64,000 nucleotides of DNA from Nilaparvata lugens (Eukaryota > Arthropoda > Insecta > Hemiptera > Delphacidae): assembly GCF_014356525.2 (NCBI RefSeq), contig NC_052505.1:51526970-51590969 (forward strand). Reading direction: 5' to 3'. Shown one piece after another: positions 45,570-56,400 of this stretch. Positions within the stretch are counted from its first letter, which is position 1, and the number at the start of each line of letters is the position of its first letter. The position numbers were made by a program, and so were the translations under genes. The notes beneath the pieces are model-generated. The model made no database searches, was not told the origin of the DNA, and saw only the letters and a list, made by a program, of their open reading frames with translations.

Positions 45570-46836
45570 ATCTCTGAATCCTCCATCAACTTCATTCTGA
45601 CTCCAATGCCTTATCCACTAGTACTTTCACCAAATCCACCCACACTCAAAAGTTCCTACACTTGAGAGTTGCCATCCCTACCACATCAAAAGATCCCTCC
45701 CACGTTCCCTCTCAATGGTGAAGTGTCAAAGGTGCTAGAGCGGTAGAACCCCACCGAAAATCCGGGTTCTTTTATATCCATAATCCTCCATATTCTACAT
45801 CCTTACCCCTCACCAAGCCTTAATATCCTCCCACTTGTACCTTTCAAATTTTCACTTACCTGTGGATTCTGCCCATCCAATAAATTAGCCTACATTAGTA
45901 ACATAATTTGAATGAATTTCCACAAATATTTTTCACTACCTATGAAATGTATTTAAATTTATAAGTGTTTTTTTTTTTATTTTATTAGTGCTTGCCATAG
46001 GTTTGTGAGACCTGGCAATGTAAGACAAATTAAATAAATATCAAATATCAATCCGAGGCCAAAAAATGTGCAGTGATCCCCACCACCTTGACCAGTACCT
46101 CAAAAAACTCCACCAATCCCTCCTGAGGTGTAACTATCCTGGAAGCTTGTTACAGAAACAAATCTCCTCTAATCTAAATAGCCCAACCGAACGAATCTCT
46201 GCACTTGTTGATTTCGACCTCCAGCCCATTGTTGCCTCCCTACCCTCTCATATCAGAGACTCCTTCCACTTCATAGATATCCTAAGAAACACAACCCTTC
46301 CAACTGACCAACAACTCCTCCTTGTTACCATTGATGTAGCCTCCCTCTACACTTCCATCCCCCATTCTGAAGGCTTATCACCTCTGATGAAATCCAAAAT
46401 CCACCCGGTACCCTACCTTGCAAACGCCCCGGCTGTAAAAGCTGTCCTATCACTGATTCTTCCATCTCCTTTACCAGTCATATCACCAACTACACCCATC
46501 AAATCCATTAATCCAGTAATTGCATCTCCAAAAATTGTATCTTCCTCCTTTCCTGCAACTTCTGTCCTGCCTTCTACATAGGTGAAACCACCACTGTCCT
46601 AAACCTCCGAATCAACAATCACAGAGCTTCCTTTAAATATGATACTTCCCTACCCATACCTACCCATGGCTCTGAGCACAACAAGAACTTTGAACAATGG
46701 TTTAAAATCAAAGTTCTTGCCACCCTACCTCCCACAGCCCACTAAAGTGTTTTCCATGGATGTCAAGACAAAAGAATTGGCTTTTATTTGGGTGCTTGGA
46801 GCTGCTTCCAGTCCTGGTCTCAACAGACAGCAATAG
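45570..46836 (+). pseudogene. Penelope-like element 2: permuted RT parts and GIY-YIG endonuclease
   Basis: 45590-45740 encodes the C-terminal RT stretch ALSTSTFTKSTHT...CHPYHIKRSLPRSLSMVKC. About 310 bp of unrelated sequence follows. At 46066 MCSDPHHLDQYLKKLHQSLL and RCNYPGSLLQKQIS continue that RT end. The same frame then goes straight to NSPTERISALVDFDLQPIVA, the RT beginning, so the order is C-terminal then N-terminal. After IPHSEGL (about 46375) the frame is lost. The linker CKRPGCKSCPITDS and the GIY-YIG domain (CNFCPAFYIGETTTVLNLRI) run in another frame to 46836. Such permutation fits head-to-tail Penelope tandems followed by deletion. Confidence 0.75.
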
Positions 46837-47290
46837 TACCACAACAATCAACTCTATACCAAATTCTCAATAAAAATAAAATAAAATAAGTTTCATTCCA
46901 ATTCAATTCTATAATTCCATTTTTTAATTTTATTCTAATTTCTAATTTCAAATCTCCTCTTTTCTATCAATTCATAATCTACCATTTTCCTTATCCATAA
47001 TATACTCATATTTGAAATCTCCTGCTTGTAACCCCCTTTAATCTGTACCCCTTTTTCCCCATCCGTGTCTACTGCGTGCTCTGTTGTCTGTCTCTACTAC
47101 TCCATTCCTCTCTACTGCGTGCTCTGTGGTCTTGGCCGTTGGAATTCGAACTGAACAACAACACCACTCACTACATCTAGTTCGCTGAGGAAAGTTGGCT
47201 AAGCCACCGAAAATTTCGAAAATAATGTAAGTTTCTAAATGTTTTCAATCTATCTGTGTCGTGTGTTTCCTGTTTAAATTAGTATTATAA
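46837..47290 (+). other. Penelope-like element 2, 3' region with hammerhead-like motif
   Basis: CTGAGGA at 47185-47191, a hairpin-capable GTTGGC-TAA-GCCACC (one mismatch), then GAAA at 47209-47212. This has the box order of the hammerhead ribozymes described for Penelope-like retroelements. The stem III/cleavage part is short and I could not fold it confidently. Confidence 0.45.
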
Positions 47291-47465
47291 AACTGTAAAG
47301 TGTTTCCTGTTATGTGCTATTAAATTTTAAAGTTATTAAATTAAAAGCTATTATATTAACTTTATTTTCAATAGACTTATTTTCTTGATATGCCATTATA
47401 TCAGTATATTTGAAGTAGTATTATTGATTGTAATGAAGAACAATTTTATTGACTGATCAATTAGT
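47291..47465. other. AT-rich spacer
   Basis: No feature seen. Confidence 0.4.
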
Positions 47466-47648
47466 TTTATAGGCTGGACAAACTTATGTGCCACGTACAA
47501 GCGCAATTCGCATTTTATAGGCTGATTCCATGTTCATTATATCTGTATCTTAATGTTTCTGTACAAATACCGATAAAATAAGCAGAGCTTCAGCTGATGA
47601 AAAGCGAATTGCGCGTGTTGATGGCGCATAAGTCTGTACGCACCTTGT
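47466..47648. repeat. Fold-back element
   Basis: Left arm GACAAACTTATGTGCCACGT...GCGCAATTCGCATTTTATAG pairs with right arm GATGAAAAGCGAATTGCGCG...GGCGCATAAGTCTGTACG. Arms of ~50 bp with a loop of ~65 bp. No coding. Confidence 0.7.
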
Positions 47649-48105
47649 GAAAAACATCACGATAACTTATAGTAATTGTGTCATCACCACAACCAATAAA
47701 GCCATAGTTTGATTCGACCATTACTGTAAAACGATTGATGATAACAATCAAAGTTATATTTTCGTCCATGTGAAATCACCTACATTTTTTTCGTGTTAAT
47801 TTATCAAATAAATATTAATCTGAATCAATCTTTATGAAAACTAAACTTTTAAAGAAGGAGTGAACAAACGATAAATAGTTCACAGAAATTTGAATCCAGA
47901 GTCTGAAAAATATCTCAATAATATAATACCATGTATCTAAATTGTCTTTTACATTCAAGGCTTTGTAGCCAATTTACTGTGAAACAATCAAGGAGATGTG
48001 GAATTTAAAAATTATCAAAAACGAAGACTATTGTTTCAAACGAAAGTGATAAGAAAAATAAGTAGTAATTGAATATAATCTTCGAATAAGATCATTTTAA
48101 ACACT
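47649..48105. other. AT-rich spacer
   Basis: No gene or repeat recognised. The final exon of the Tctex1-type gene should lie somewhere left of 48877, but I could not find it here. Confidence 0.4.
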
Positions 48106-48206
48106 TAGCAGTGATGACGTTTCGACTTGTTTTTGGCCATCTTCAGACTCAGGGAAACTGGGAAACTCAGATGACCAACTACACGTCGAAACGCCATCAC
48201 TACTGA
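48106..48206. repeat. Palindrome with Penelope/hammerhead-like arms
   Basis: The minus strand from 48146 reads CTGAAGATGGCCAAAAACAA then GTCGAAACGTCATCACTGCT. The plus strand from 48166 reads CTCAGATGACCAACTACACG then TCGAAACGCCATCACTACTG. The pattern (CTGAAGA ... GTC GAAAC G) resembles hammerhead cores of Penelope-like ends. Two diverged copies face each other. Confidence 0.55.
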
Positions 48207-48309
48207 AAAGTAAATGTTTCTACTTCAAAAGTGCTTCAAATCGAAGTATAAATTGATAGTGGAAAAAATATATTAAAAACCCAGTAATTTGATACAGCTT
48301 GAATATTAA

Positions 48310-48793
48310 CCTTCCTATTAACCGTCGCGCTGTTGTAAAAGTACAACAGTGTCATTTTTTTGCTGCACAAAACTATTGAATGGGGTGGTGTCAGTGAATG
48401 AGTCACCTACGCATTCCAAAACTTTCACCCCATCACTCCACTGAGTTGCAGTATCAAACGAGCAATGGTTCAGTCTTTAGGTGCCATTTAGTCGCGACAG
48501 TGCATAAGTCGCACTGTGCATAAGATAGGGAAAGACTGTATACGGGGACTGTAAACAAACCAATAACACAGAATTGATGACTTTGCTTGATGTACCTTAT
48601 TGGGCTATGAAATGGTAATCATCCAAGTGTTCATCGGAGTAAAATAATCCAAAAAAGATGAAAAAAGTAATTATACAATTAATTAATATGTTTTGACAGT
48701 AAACAGAGTACATAACTCTTGGAAAATTGGACATTGTAAAAAATACAACACGCGACTGCTCGTGGGATCGAGTAGGGTGCGACTACCGGAAGG
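48310..48793. mobile_element. piggyBac-like MITE
   Basis: Flanked by TTAA on both sides (48306-48309 and 48794-48797). Ends are CCTTCC and the complement GGAAGG. Subterminal inverted words match: GTCGCGCTGTTGTA on the left, the complement of TACAACACGCGAC on the right. 484 bp, no transposase. TTAA target duplication is the piggyBac hallmark. Confidence 0.7.
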
Positions 48794-48876
48794 TTAATGT
48801 GCCTTTCCTTCTTAAGTAAGCAATAAAATTACAGAAGAAATGAGAGTAGACTTGTGATAGTGGTGGATGAGCTTAC

Positions 48877-49010
48877 ATTGATGAAAGTGTCGGTTGCGTA
48901 GGCATCTGTTTCTGCATCCCACAAGCATCGAGTGGCAATTTTCACGCCAGCCCCTCGCTGCTCTCCAATCACAACTTGGACGACGAATTTGTACTTTTTG
49001 AACTCCATTT
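48877..49010 (-). CDS. Tctex1-type dynein light chain, penultimate-type exon
   Basis: Minus-strand exon of 134 bp. The acceptor TTTTGCAG lies just above 49010 and the donor GTAAGC just below 48877. It completes a Glu codon begun by the previous exon, then reads MEFKKYKFVVQVVIGEQRGA, GVKIATRCLWDAETDAYATD, TFIN and stops on a codon boundary. This is the conserved beta-strand core of Tctex1 domains (YKFVVQVVIGEQRGxGV...WDxxTDxYAxDxF), closest in my judgement to the TCTEX1D2/DYNLT2B group of cilia and dynein-2 light chains. The terminal exon, expected to read like LFCV...FGVYYY, is not found nearby. This is a cellular gene among transposons. Confidence 0.85.
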
Positions 49011-51082
49011 CTGCAAAATTAACAAACCATCACACTCAGTCGAGAATTTCAGCAGAAGAATCTGAATACAAATAATACAGTGTAATAAATCAATTCATAC
49101 ACCCAAGTTATTCTCCTGACATTCATTTATTGAAAATAAATGTCAAGAATTTAGAAATCGAATTCTAAATAACAACTAGGTTATGTGGTTTGTGTTATAT
49201 TATAAGCAACTCATATTCAACAGTGTACCTAAAACGTCGGTTGATTCTAAAAGTCTTAGTGGTTAGTGGAAAGCTTGCTTCCCTTGGTGATATAGTGGCC
49301 ACTAGATCCCCATATGTTCTACTGGAGCTACAGACCAGTTTCTAATTTTAAATTCAACTTATATAAGATTTTACTAGAGTTGAAAATCACTTTATATGAA
49401 AGTGGGACAGTTTACAATTTTCCATAATAATTATAAAATGAAATCTAATGATTCCTTTTCACAAAAATATAGCAAATTACAATTTAAAAAAAAATAGGAA
49501 CTAAGTTGACCACACTAACCAGTATTCGTGGTCAACTTACAGAATTATTCTAGTTTGATACAAGCTTATAAATTTCAGTAGCACTGTTCAATAAAACATT
49601 ACAAAGTTTATTTTCTCTAAAATTATCAGATGTGTTTAAGTGAGATGATGCCAACTTTGCATCTAAAAACAATTTCTGCATCGAAAATGTTTTGTAATAG
49701 TTATGATATTGGAATAAATTCATTGATTGAGTTAATTTAAAAAGGTATAGAATTGGGACTTTTCCAATCAGACTCTAGTAATCTTTTAATTTTCTGTGTG
49801 AATTTTTATCGTGAGAAATTTATTTTTCTGTTGAAAAATAATTCTCTCACATTAAGATTTTGCTAACTTGCGTCCGGGAAGACTCAAATTTTATGCAGGG
49901 TTGAAGTATTCTCACGGAACTGTATTTCTATTAGCGATGGAAAAAACACGAGTATTTGGGAATATTTCAAACTTGCATTTTCCTTTCTCACAGAATTCTG
50001 CTCTGTCTCCACGTGGACCGTCGTCTCGTTAGTGGAAGGGGAACATAATTTGCGTGGAAAAGTTCAGTTCAATCAAGCCACGGCCGAATTCACATTTAAA
50101 ATCCAGAGGTAGCCTCGGTCCTCGAGGGCTCAAAATTAACGAGTGTGTTGAATTTGTTTGCTGTTTAAGTTTGGTAATATGTATTATTTTTCGCCATGAG
50201 TTATGTTGAAATAGTTTACTAATTATTTGAAGTGGATGTGTGAATGTTTGTTTAAATTAGTAAGTTATCCGAGAGTATTCAGTGTAGTGAAAATTTCTAA
50301 GTAGAGGTGGATTTATAAATTGAACGATTGTTAGTGCCATTAAATTTCCTAGCTCATGCTGAAAACCCTTGAATGACCGAGTCCTAAATTATTCATTTGA
50401 AGTAGAGAAATGTGTAAAGTTCACGCTACTATCGTAAACAGTTAGAATTCCAGACGAACAGTTAAAAAAATCTTACAGGCAGTTTTATAGAATGTGAAAT
50501 GAAACGATACTGATTATTTGTTGTTCAAATTTAAATTAGATTAATCCATTCAATAAAATTTAGAAGTTTAATAGAACGCAAAAGTTTGTTGTTAATTAAG
50601 TCCCATGAATCGCCCTTTAGTATTTTAGAGATCCCTCTTAACCCCCACTGGGGGCGGTTACACTCTGATTAGAATCTTTAAACTTCTGTTTTGTTAGATG
50701 GATGTTAAGATAATCTGAATCTTAGATTTAAGATAAGAGTCAAAAAGAGTTTGGCGACATTATTCTAAAATCTAAACTATGTTATAAGGTATCTGCTGCT
50801 CGCGTTATTCTAATTGAAAATTGAAAAAGATAAAATTGAAGCTTAGTTTGCAAGTCGCTTAACTCACTGTGCCGCGGACAGAGCCGACAGGCCTTGTTGA
50901 ACAGAAATTGCAAATTTAGCACCAAAAAACCCAGCTTGTGCCATGTAATTCAAGAGTGATAGTAGTAAAGAAGCAATACAGCATTCCCATTCAAGCCATT
51001 CGGCGTCGTCGAATCTGGTGAAATAGAGTATTATTGAGAGATAAAGTATAATATATTGATAATATTATGTTTCCTTCTGTAC
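49011..51082 (-). other. Intron of the Tctex1-type gene
   Basis: 2,072 bp between the two exons, starting GTACAG and ending TTTTGCAG on the minus strand. AT-rich; a GC-richer patch at 49960-50130 and a G-run near 50648 have no identified function. No complete element seen. Confidence 0.75.
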
Positions 51083-51216
51083 CTTTCAATTGATTTTTTA
51101 TACTATTTGAAATTTTCTCAGCCCATATATCAGCTCTGTCCGCTGTATACTCCTGGCCTCGTAACTCCTCGTCCAGCACATTGTGGATCAAGTGTTTGAC
51201 GACATCAGTTTTGAAT
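51083..51216 (-). CDS. Tctex1-type dynein light chain, upstream exon
   Basis: Minus-strand exon of 134 bp with acceptor ATTTGCAG and donor GTACAG. After one base finishing a codon it reads FKTDVVKHLIHNVLDEELRG, QEYTADRADIWAEKISNSIK, NQLK, leaving one base (G) that joins AA of the next exon to make Glu. The phases of the two exons therefore fit. This is the helical half of the Tctex1 domain, which binds dynein intermediate chain in the family. The first exon (expected Tyr-x-Leu-Arg-Pro motif) lies further upstream on this strand, above 51216, and I did not find it. Confidence 0.85.
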
Positions 51217-51813
51217 CTGCAAATAAAAATGTTTCATTTTTATTATCTTTGTTTCTATATTGGAAGAATTGCAGTACCTATGGAATGTAGCTATTTAAAT
51301 ACATTGTATCTATCGATTCAATATGGCAGTGGGTGAAGTCTGTGTAATATTCCCATAATAGAAAATGAGAAAGCGATTCTTTGTGACCCTTTTTGTAAAA
51401 AATGGTTTCTTTCTGAATGTGTGAATATCTCAACAGATAAATTCAATCCCTGGGCGATATTGTGAATTGGCACTGTTTTGAACTATCAATTTACTCTTTA
51501 TTGTAATCAGCATGCGTTGAATCCTAAATCTCAACTCTCAATCTTCCAAATATTATAATTTTGAAGATTCAACCAAGTTGATGATGGAAATCAAGCTTTC
51601 TTTGCCAGTTGAAATACCAATAATGACGTTCATTTTTAATATGTGACTATCATAATAATACTAACCTCCCTTTTTTCAAAACTTTATAAAACGTATTGTT
51701 AGAGTCAGAAAACTTTTATTCTATTATCGAGATGTTAGTATGTTTTTAAAGTTTTGTTTCATGTAGTTTTGAAGAGTATGTAATGGAGGTGACGTTCCCT
51801 ACTCTGGATACAC
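51217..51813. other. Intron or intergenic AT-rich stretch
   Basis: Upstream of the Tctex1-type exon. No further exon recognised. Confidence 0.4.
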
Positions 51814-51816
51814 TTA

Positions 51817-52160
51817 GGGCCGTTTTCCGAGCGCGAGATTTAGTCCAAGTTCTAGACTTTAAACAACTGGAGTCAGAAAATTGGCTTTCCGAAACGGAGC
51901 GTAGTCGTAGTCAGTCACGTTTAAAAATTTCGAAAACTAGAAAATTGAGTAAAATGAAGAGAAAATAGTGTAAAATTTCAGCTACTTTTAATTATTTAGG
52001 AATGTTTTATTTCGTCAAGGAAAAACGTTTCCAATTATAGAAATGAGAAAATAAAGATTTATTTTGCTTTAACTATGCCCCGTTTCGGAAAGCCGAATTT
52101 TCTGACTCCAGCTGTTTAAAGTCTAGAACTTACATAAATCCCGAGCTCGGAAACCGGCCC
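51817..52160. mobile_element. Harbinger-like MITE, 344 bp
   Basis: Flanked by TTA (51814-51816, 52161-52163). Ends are GGGCCGTTTTCCGAGCGCGA and, complemented on the right, GGGCCGGTTTCCGAGCTCGG. Inverted similarity extends ~85 bp (TTCTAGACTTTAAACAACTG, GGAGTCAGAAAATTGGCTTT). No coding; the 61-codon frame inside is chance. TTA duplications point to PIF/Harbinger. Confidence 0.75.
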
Positions 52161-52170
52161 TTAGGGTATA

Positions 52171-53733
52171 GTCCAGTCAAATGGTCGTTTTTCAGGAAAC
52201 AGCCCCGAAAGAATTTCTCTCAACGGTTCTATATTTATTTTGGGGCGCTGAATTCGAATCTGAAATTTGCTGACACGAGAGCCGCCAGACGGCGGCTTCA
52301 CCCCCAAAACCCCCAAAATTTCGGACTTTTTCGAAAGAGGAGGAAATTCTCTACAACCTTGACTACTTTTTCGATTTTTTAACTAAAGTGTTCAACAAGA
52401 TACGTAACTTTGATTATACGAGACTGTGGAAATGATTAACGTATCAAAATGTTTTCGCATATTCAGAGTTGCGTATCTTGTGAAACACTTCAGTTAAAAA
52501 ATCGAAAAAGTAGTCAAGGTTGTAGAGAATTTCCTCCTCTTTCCGCCCCCATGAATCGTTTTCCTGTTTTCAGTACGGTAGGCTACCGTTCAAAAGTTAC
52601 AGCTAATTGAAAAAATGATAATTTTCATTTTCTCATTTTTTCTGCGATTTTACTGTTATTCAAGAGTCTCTAAAACGAGTAAGATACATGATAGAAAATT
52701 GCAATTGGTATCAAATGAAAGAGAATTACATGCTCTATAAGCTACGTTGCATTAAACCCATCTTGCATGACTGTTTATTATCGAAAAACTGTCGAGACTG
52801 TGAAAATGAGGAAAATATCGCAAATTTTTCGATTTTTTGAATAAAACGTATCTTACCTCTCGATTACATTTTTACAAAATTTATTTACCTCACATGAAAG
52901 AGGAGATTCTGTTCTTCAAATCACGACCAAGTGAAATTTTTTATCATTTCGGGTTACCGAGATACACAGTTTTGAGCCGCCTTGACGAGCTGAGAAGAAT
53001 GAACTGTAGTACGAGGAGATCTGATCATTCTGTCGAAAGTTATAAGTGTTTAAAGTTTTGATCTTTGACGTATCCTTATGACGTACCCCCCACTAGGAAA
53101 TACTGAAATTAAATGTTTCTAACGGGTGATTCTCATAGAAAATAACCCGCGTGATATGATTTCAGCCGAAATATGTATTTTCTTGTTAGGAAGGCCTTGA
53201 AAAGGTACTATAATGAAAAATTTGTATTTTGGCTGTAGGACATGATTTTCTATTTTTGGGTATATCCCCCCTCCCACCACTACTAAATTCGAAAATTCCT
53301 AAGGAATCCTGTTCATAATGAATTGTTCTTCCACGTGATGTGTGGTTTCTTTCTATACTAGAAAAATATCCATGTTGTATAGGGTAGAAGTGGTAGGTTT
53401 GTATAATTTCGAGAACCCCTTAAAAAATACCCCTTTTTTGAAAATTCGTAGCTCCGGAACCAAATGTGGTAGAATCCTGCGCGACCACTTAATTTATTTG
53501 AAATTTTACTCTCTTTAATTTCGTCGATAATGATTTTTCTTGAGAATCTCAAGGTTCACGAGATAAAATGAGAAAATTGAAAAAGTCCGAAATTTTGGGG
53601 GTTTTGGGGGTGAAGCCGCCCTCTGGCGTGTCAGCAAATTTCAGATTCGTATTCAGCGCCCCAAAATACATATAGAACCGTCGAGAAAAATTCTTTCGGG
53701 GCTGTTCCCTGAAAAACGACCATTTGACTGGAC
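52171..53733. mobile_element. Long-TIR non-autonomous DNA element with internal hairpin
   Basis: TA on both sides (52169-52170, 53734-53735). Ends GTCCAGTCAAATGGTCGTTT are inverted. Terminal arms are ~175 bp (52171-52345 and 53560-53733), including AACAGCCCCGAAAGAATTTC and CCCCCAAAACCCCCAAAATT. A second, independent inverted repeat sits inside (52335-52545): GAGGAGGAAATTCTCTACAA and CTACTTTTTCGATTTTTTAA mirrored with a ~65-bp loop. No transposase. Only seven bases separate it from the MITE's TTA on the left. Confidence 0.75.
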
Positions 53734-53756
53734 TAGTACGTATTTCTAGTATTTGA

Positions 53757-54062
53757 TATCACCCTTTCAAACATTGCAGGAGTAATTCTAGCAATTTCTA
53801 TCTGTACTTTGTTCTTCAAATCTTGTAAGGTCTTCGGACTGTTCTTGCAAATCGACTCTAATCTAAAATAAAATATTCCTTCGAAACAGCCATTTTTTAA
53901 ATTATGTCTATCTTGTATGGATGGAAATTAAGGTCTTCGTGAAGAATCCTCCTCACAGAACGATCTGAATGTCCAAGGGCTGATGCATGTTTGCGTTCTG
54001 AACGCCTTGGAAATTGTAAAATTGAAGCTCTCACTGTCTCGATGTTTTCATGTAATCTAACA
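53757..54062 (-). pseudogene. Internally deleted mariner-like transposase, relative of 1-795
   Basis: On the minus strand, 54050-53935 gives ETVRASILQFPRRSERKHAS then ALGHSDRSVRRILHEDLNF, the helix-turn-helix found at the start of this window (ISDRSVRRILHDDL). After a short AT-rich gap, 53870-53780 gives KNSPKTLQDLKNKVQIEIAR, the C-terminal helix of the same family. The whole DDE core is missing. A deletion derivative that cannot be active. Confidence 0.7.
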
Positions 54063-54445
54063 AACTTAAAAAAACTTCACACTCAACACTAAAGCTGCTA
54101 TAACTATTGATGGAAAACATAGAATGGTGTCATATTACATCAAATTAAAGAGAATTGAATCCTCTACAACCCAACGTACAATACTTATTCTTTCGATGCA
54201 TTGTTGTTGAGTAATAACCTCTGAAAGAGCGAAAAGTTGGAAGAAAAACTGCATTTTCAAAACTTTTACACTTTTAAAAGTGAATATCTCTAGAACTAAA
54301 GGAGATATAACAAACCTCTACTGAATAAAACTTGTAGGAAATTTATCTAGCTTCATTTTTGTTAAGTTAGTCATGTCGCTGAAATGCATTGTTTCCAAGC
54401 TACATGCTTACTCGCTGAAATGCATTGTTTTCAAGCTACATGCTT
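54063..54445 (+). repeat. Family A repeat copy, with a 36-bp tandem duplication
   Basis: Shares ACTCAACACTAAAGCTGCTA, AGAGAATTGAATCCTCTACA, ACCCAACGTACAATACT and ACTTGTAGGAAATTTATCTA with 39430-39700. At 54371-54442 TCGCTGAAATGCATTG...CAAGCTACATGCTT is repeated twice in tandem. Confidence 0.75.
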
Positions 54446-55763
54446 GCTGATGCCAAGATTTGGCGTGCGTCATGCCAAATTGCTTTTATGCAATGAAAAA
54501 ATGTAATGAACTCACAAAATATTCAATCTCACTTTAATTTCTTTCTTAATGAATAGAATATGATAATTTATTCAATTATTACAAATTTATTAAGAATACT
54601 CAAACATTGATATTATATCAGATAGGCCTATAATGGGATGACTTTAATCATACTATCTACTCTAGAAATGCAAGACATGGCACTGTAACTCTATCTTTTC
54701 CACTGACTTTTTAACGTGAATCACACTATAAAATGAATGCTCTATGTGAGAGGAAAACTCTTAAATAAAACTCATGGTAGAATTGCTTAATGAAGGCGGC
54801 TGAATCACAAGTTTGATCAAAAGGTTTACACTCATGTAGTTGGAAGTGTTCTTTTAGAACAGAACACTTGGCAATTCTTTAGAAATTTAGTACTCATATA
54901 CAATGAAGTTAACTCCACCCATAAAGAGCATTCAGACAAAATTTTATTCAATTTAACAAGTATAACATAGCAACAGGCATAATAATCATTTGTTATATGA
55001 TGTTTGTAGATTAAACATGAGAGCATTTGCCATGATGTCCCTAGTATTGAAATTTTAAAGTCTACTTTCAAGTTTTGGAGAATCCATTCTTTGCATTCAC
55101 GACTGAAACGGCATCCACTTTCCATTCAATGATAATGAATGTTAGCAACTTGTCTAAGTCGTGGTATACTGCTCTTGGAATACAATTTTGATGCAATTAA
55201 TGTCACAATTATGTTGGTGGCTGCCGAGATAAAAGAAAATTATATTAAATTTCAGGTACTGATATCAATTTATTTTTTCAGATTAAGTTACTGAGGACGG
55301 TGGATGAAATTGATATCGTGTTTTGTTACCATTCTATGGTGGATTAGAGAGGGATGACACTAACAGGATAATGATTGGCAATATAAGAATCGCGTTTGAG
55401 AAAACTGAAAATGCATTGTAAGTTAGTATTTCATCTTAGTCAAGTATTCAAGTGTATGAAACAACTGTCTGTAGACAGGTATTAGGATGTAAGCAAATAC
55501 AGTTGTAGCAAATGATATTATATTTTTGCTAAATAAAATTTATTTGAATTTATTCATCTCCGTGTTATCAATTGATATTATTCTATTCCATTCTAGAACC
55601 TCATCTGTGAATTTGATATTATTTACAAAAGTAATATATTCTGATTTTTGTAGACAATACCTTGACAGAAATGAAAAGACATTTTACAGTGCATGCTCAA
55701 CATCAAATAATAAATGTTAAAAGTTGAGAAATACAAGCAGGTTTCACTGAGCAATAAAATGAA
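54446..55763. other. AT-rich stretch, no gene recognised
   Basis: Short frames of 64-97 codons occur on both strands, but none has recognisable sequence or splice context. Confidence 0.4.
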
Positions 55764-55999
55764 CTAGCAGGAACCCGTGCTTCGCAAGGAGCTATTTTCA
55801 ACCTTGTTAATCTGAAAACTTGACGTAATGAAATTTTGAAGAATTTAAAATAGGCCTATAACCATCCTTGGTTAATTAAGAATCTAGCCTATATGCAAAA
55901 TTTCAAGTTAATTAGTCCAGTAGTTCAGACGTGATGATGCGTCAAACATAATTTTCCTATCCCGTACGTGTATAAGCCAACTCTTTATTTTATTATAGA
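55764..55999 (-). mobile_element. Short non-autonomous Helitron
   Basis: Minus strand starts TCTATAATAAAATAAAG and ends CCTTGCGAAGCACGGGTTCC then TGCTAG, between A (55763) and T (56000). 236 bp; sister of 14369-14599 (AAATTTCAAGTTAATTAGTC and CCAGTAGTTCAGACGTG shared). Confidence 0.85.
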
Positions 56000-56149
56000 T
56001 ATGGTTAACGACTGCAAGAGATAGATAGGAGTGTGGAACAGAATAGTTGTGAAACTATGATAGCGCCAGAATTCATAGCGCCAGAAGTACCTCCAATTCT
56101 CGTACCTCCATTTAGAGAGGCTTTTGTTTGAGACGAATGAAATCTTCTA

Positions 56150-56400
56150 TCTTCTATATATATAAAAATGAATGTCTGTGTGTTTGTTCCCTATGACTTG
56201 AAAAATACTTGACATCACGGCATGAAACTTTGGGAATATGTTGTGTGAATATTGGAGATGGTTTCTGACCAGAAATTTTAATAGGGTGGCTAATAATGAT
56301 TATTTATTGATCCATTTTACAGACCTATGTTTTCGAAATTGTCGGCCTAGAGGCTACCGAAGAACGGAAAGATGATCATGTAGTGTCAAGTGTAGTTGAT
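56150..56400 (+). mobile_element. Helitron 5' end, second family
   Basis: A then TCTTCTATATATATAAAAAT at 56150, followed by GAATGTCTGTGTGTTTGTTC, GGCATGAAACTTTGGGAATA and TGTTGTGTGAATATTGGAGA. Same family as 43420-43570. No matching CTAG end was identified downstream, so the extent is unknown. Confidence 0.65.

Noticed and set aside
50991..51191. 66-codon minus-strand frame as a gene
   Set aside because: Its first part is the Tctex1-type exon, but it reads past the splice donor at 51083 into intron sequence.
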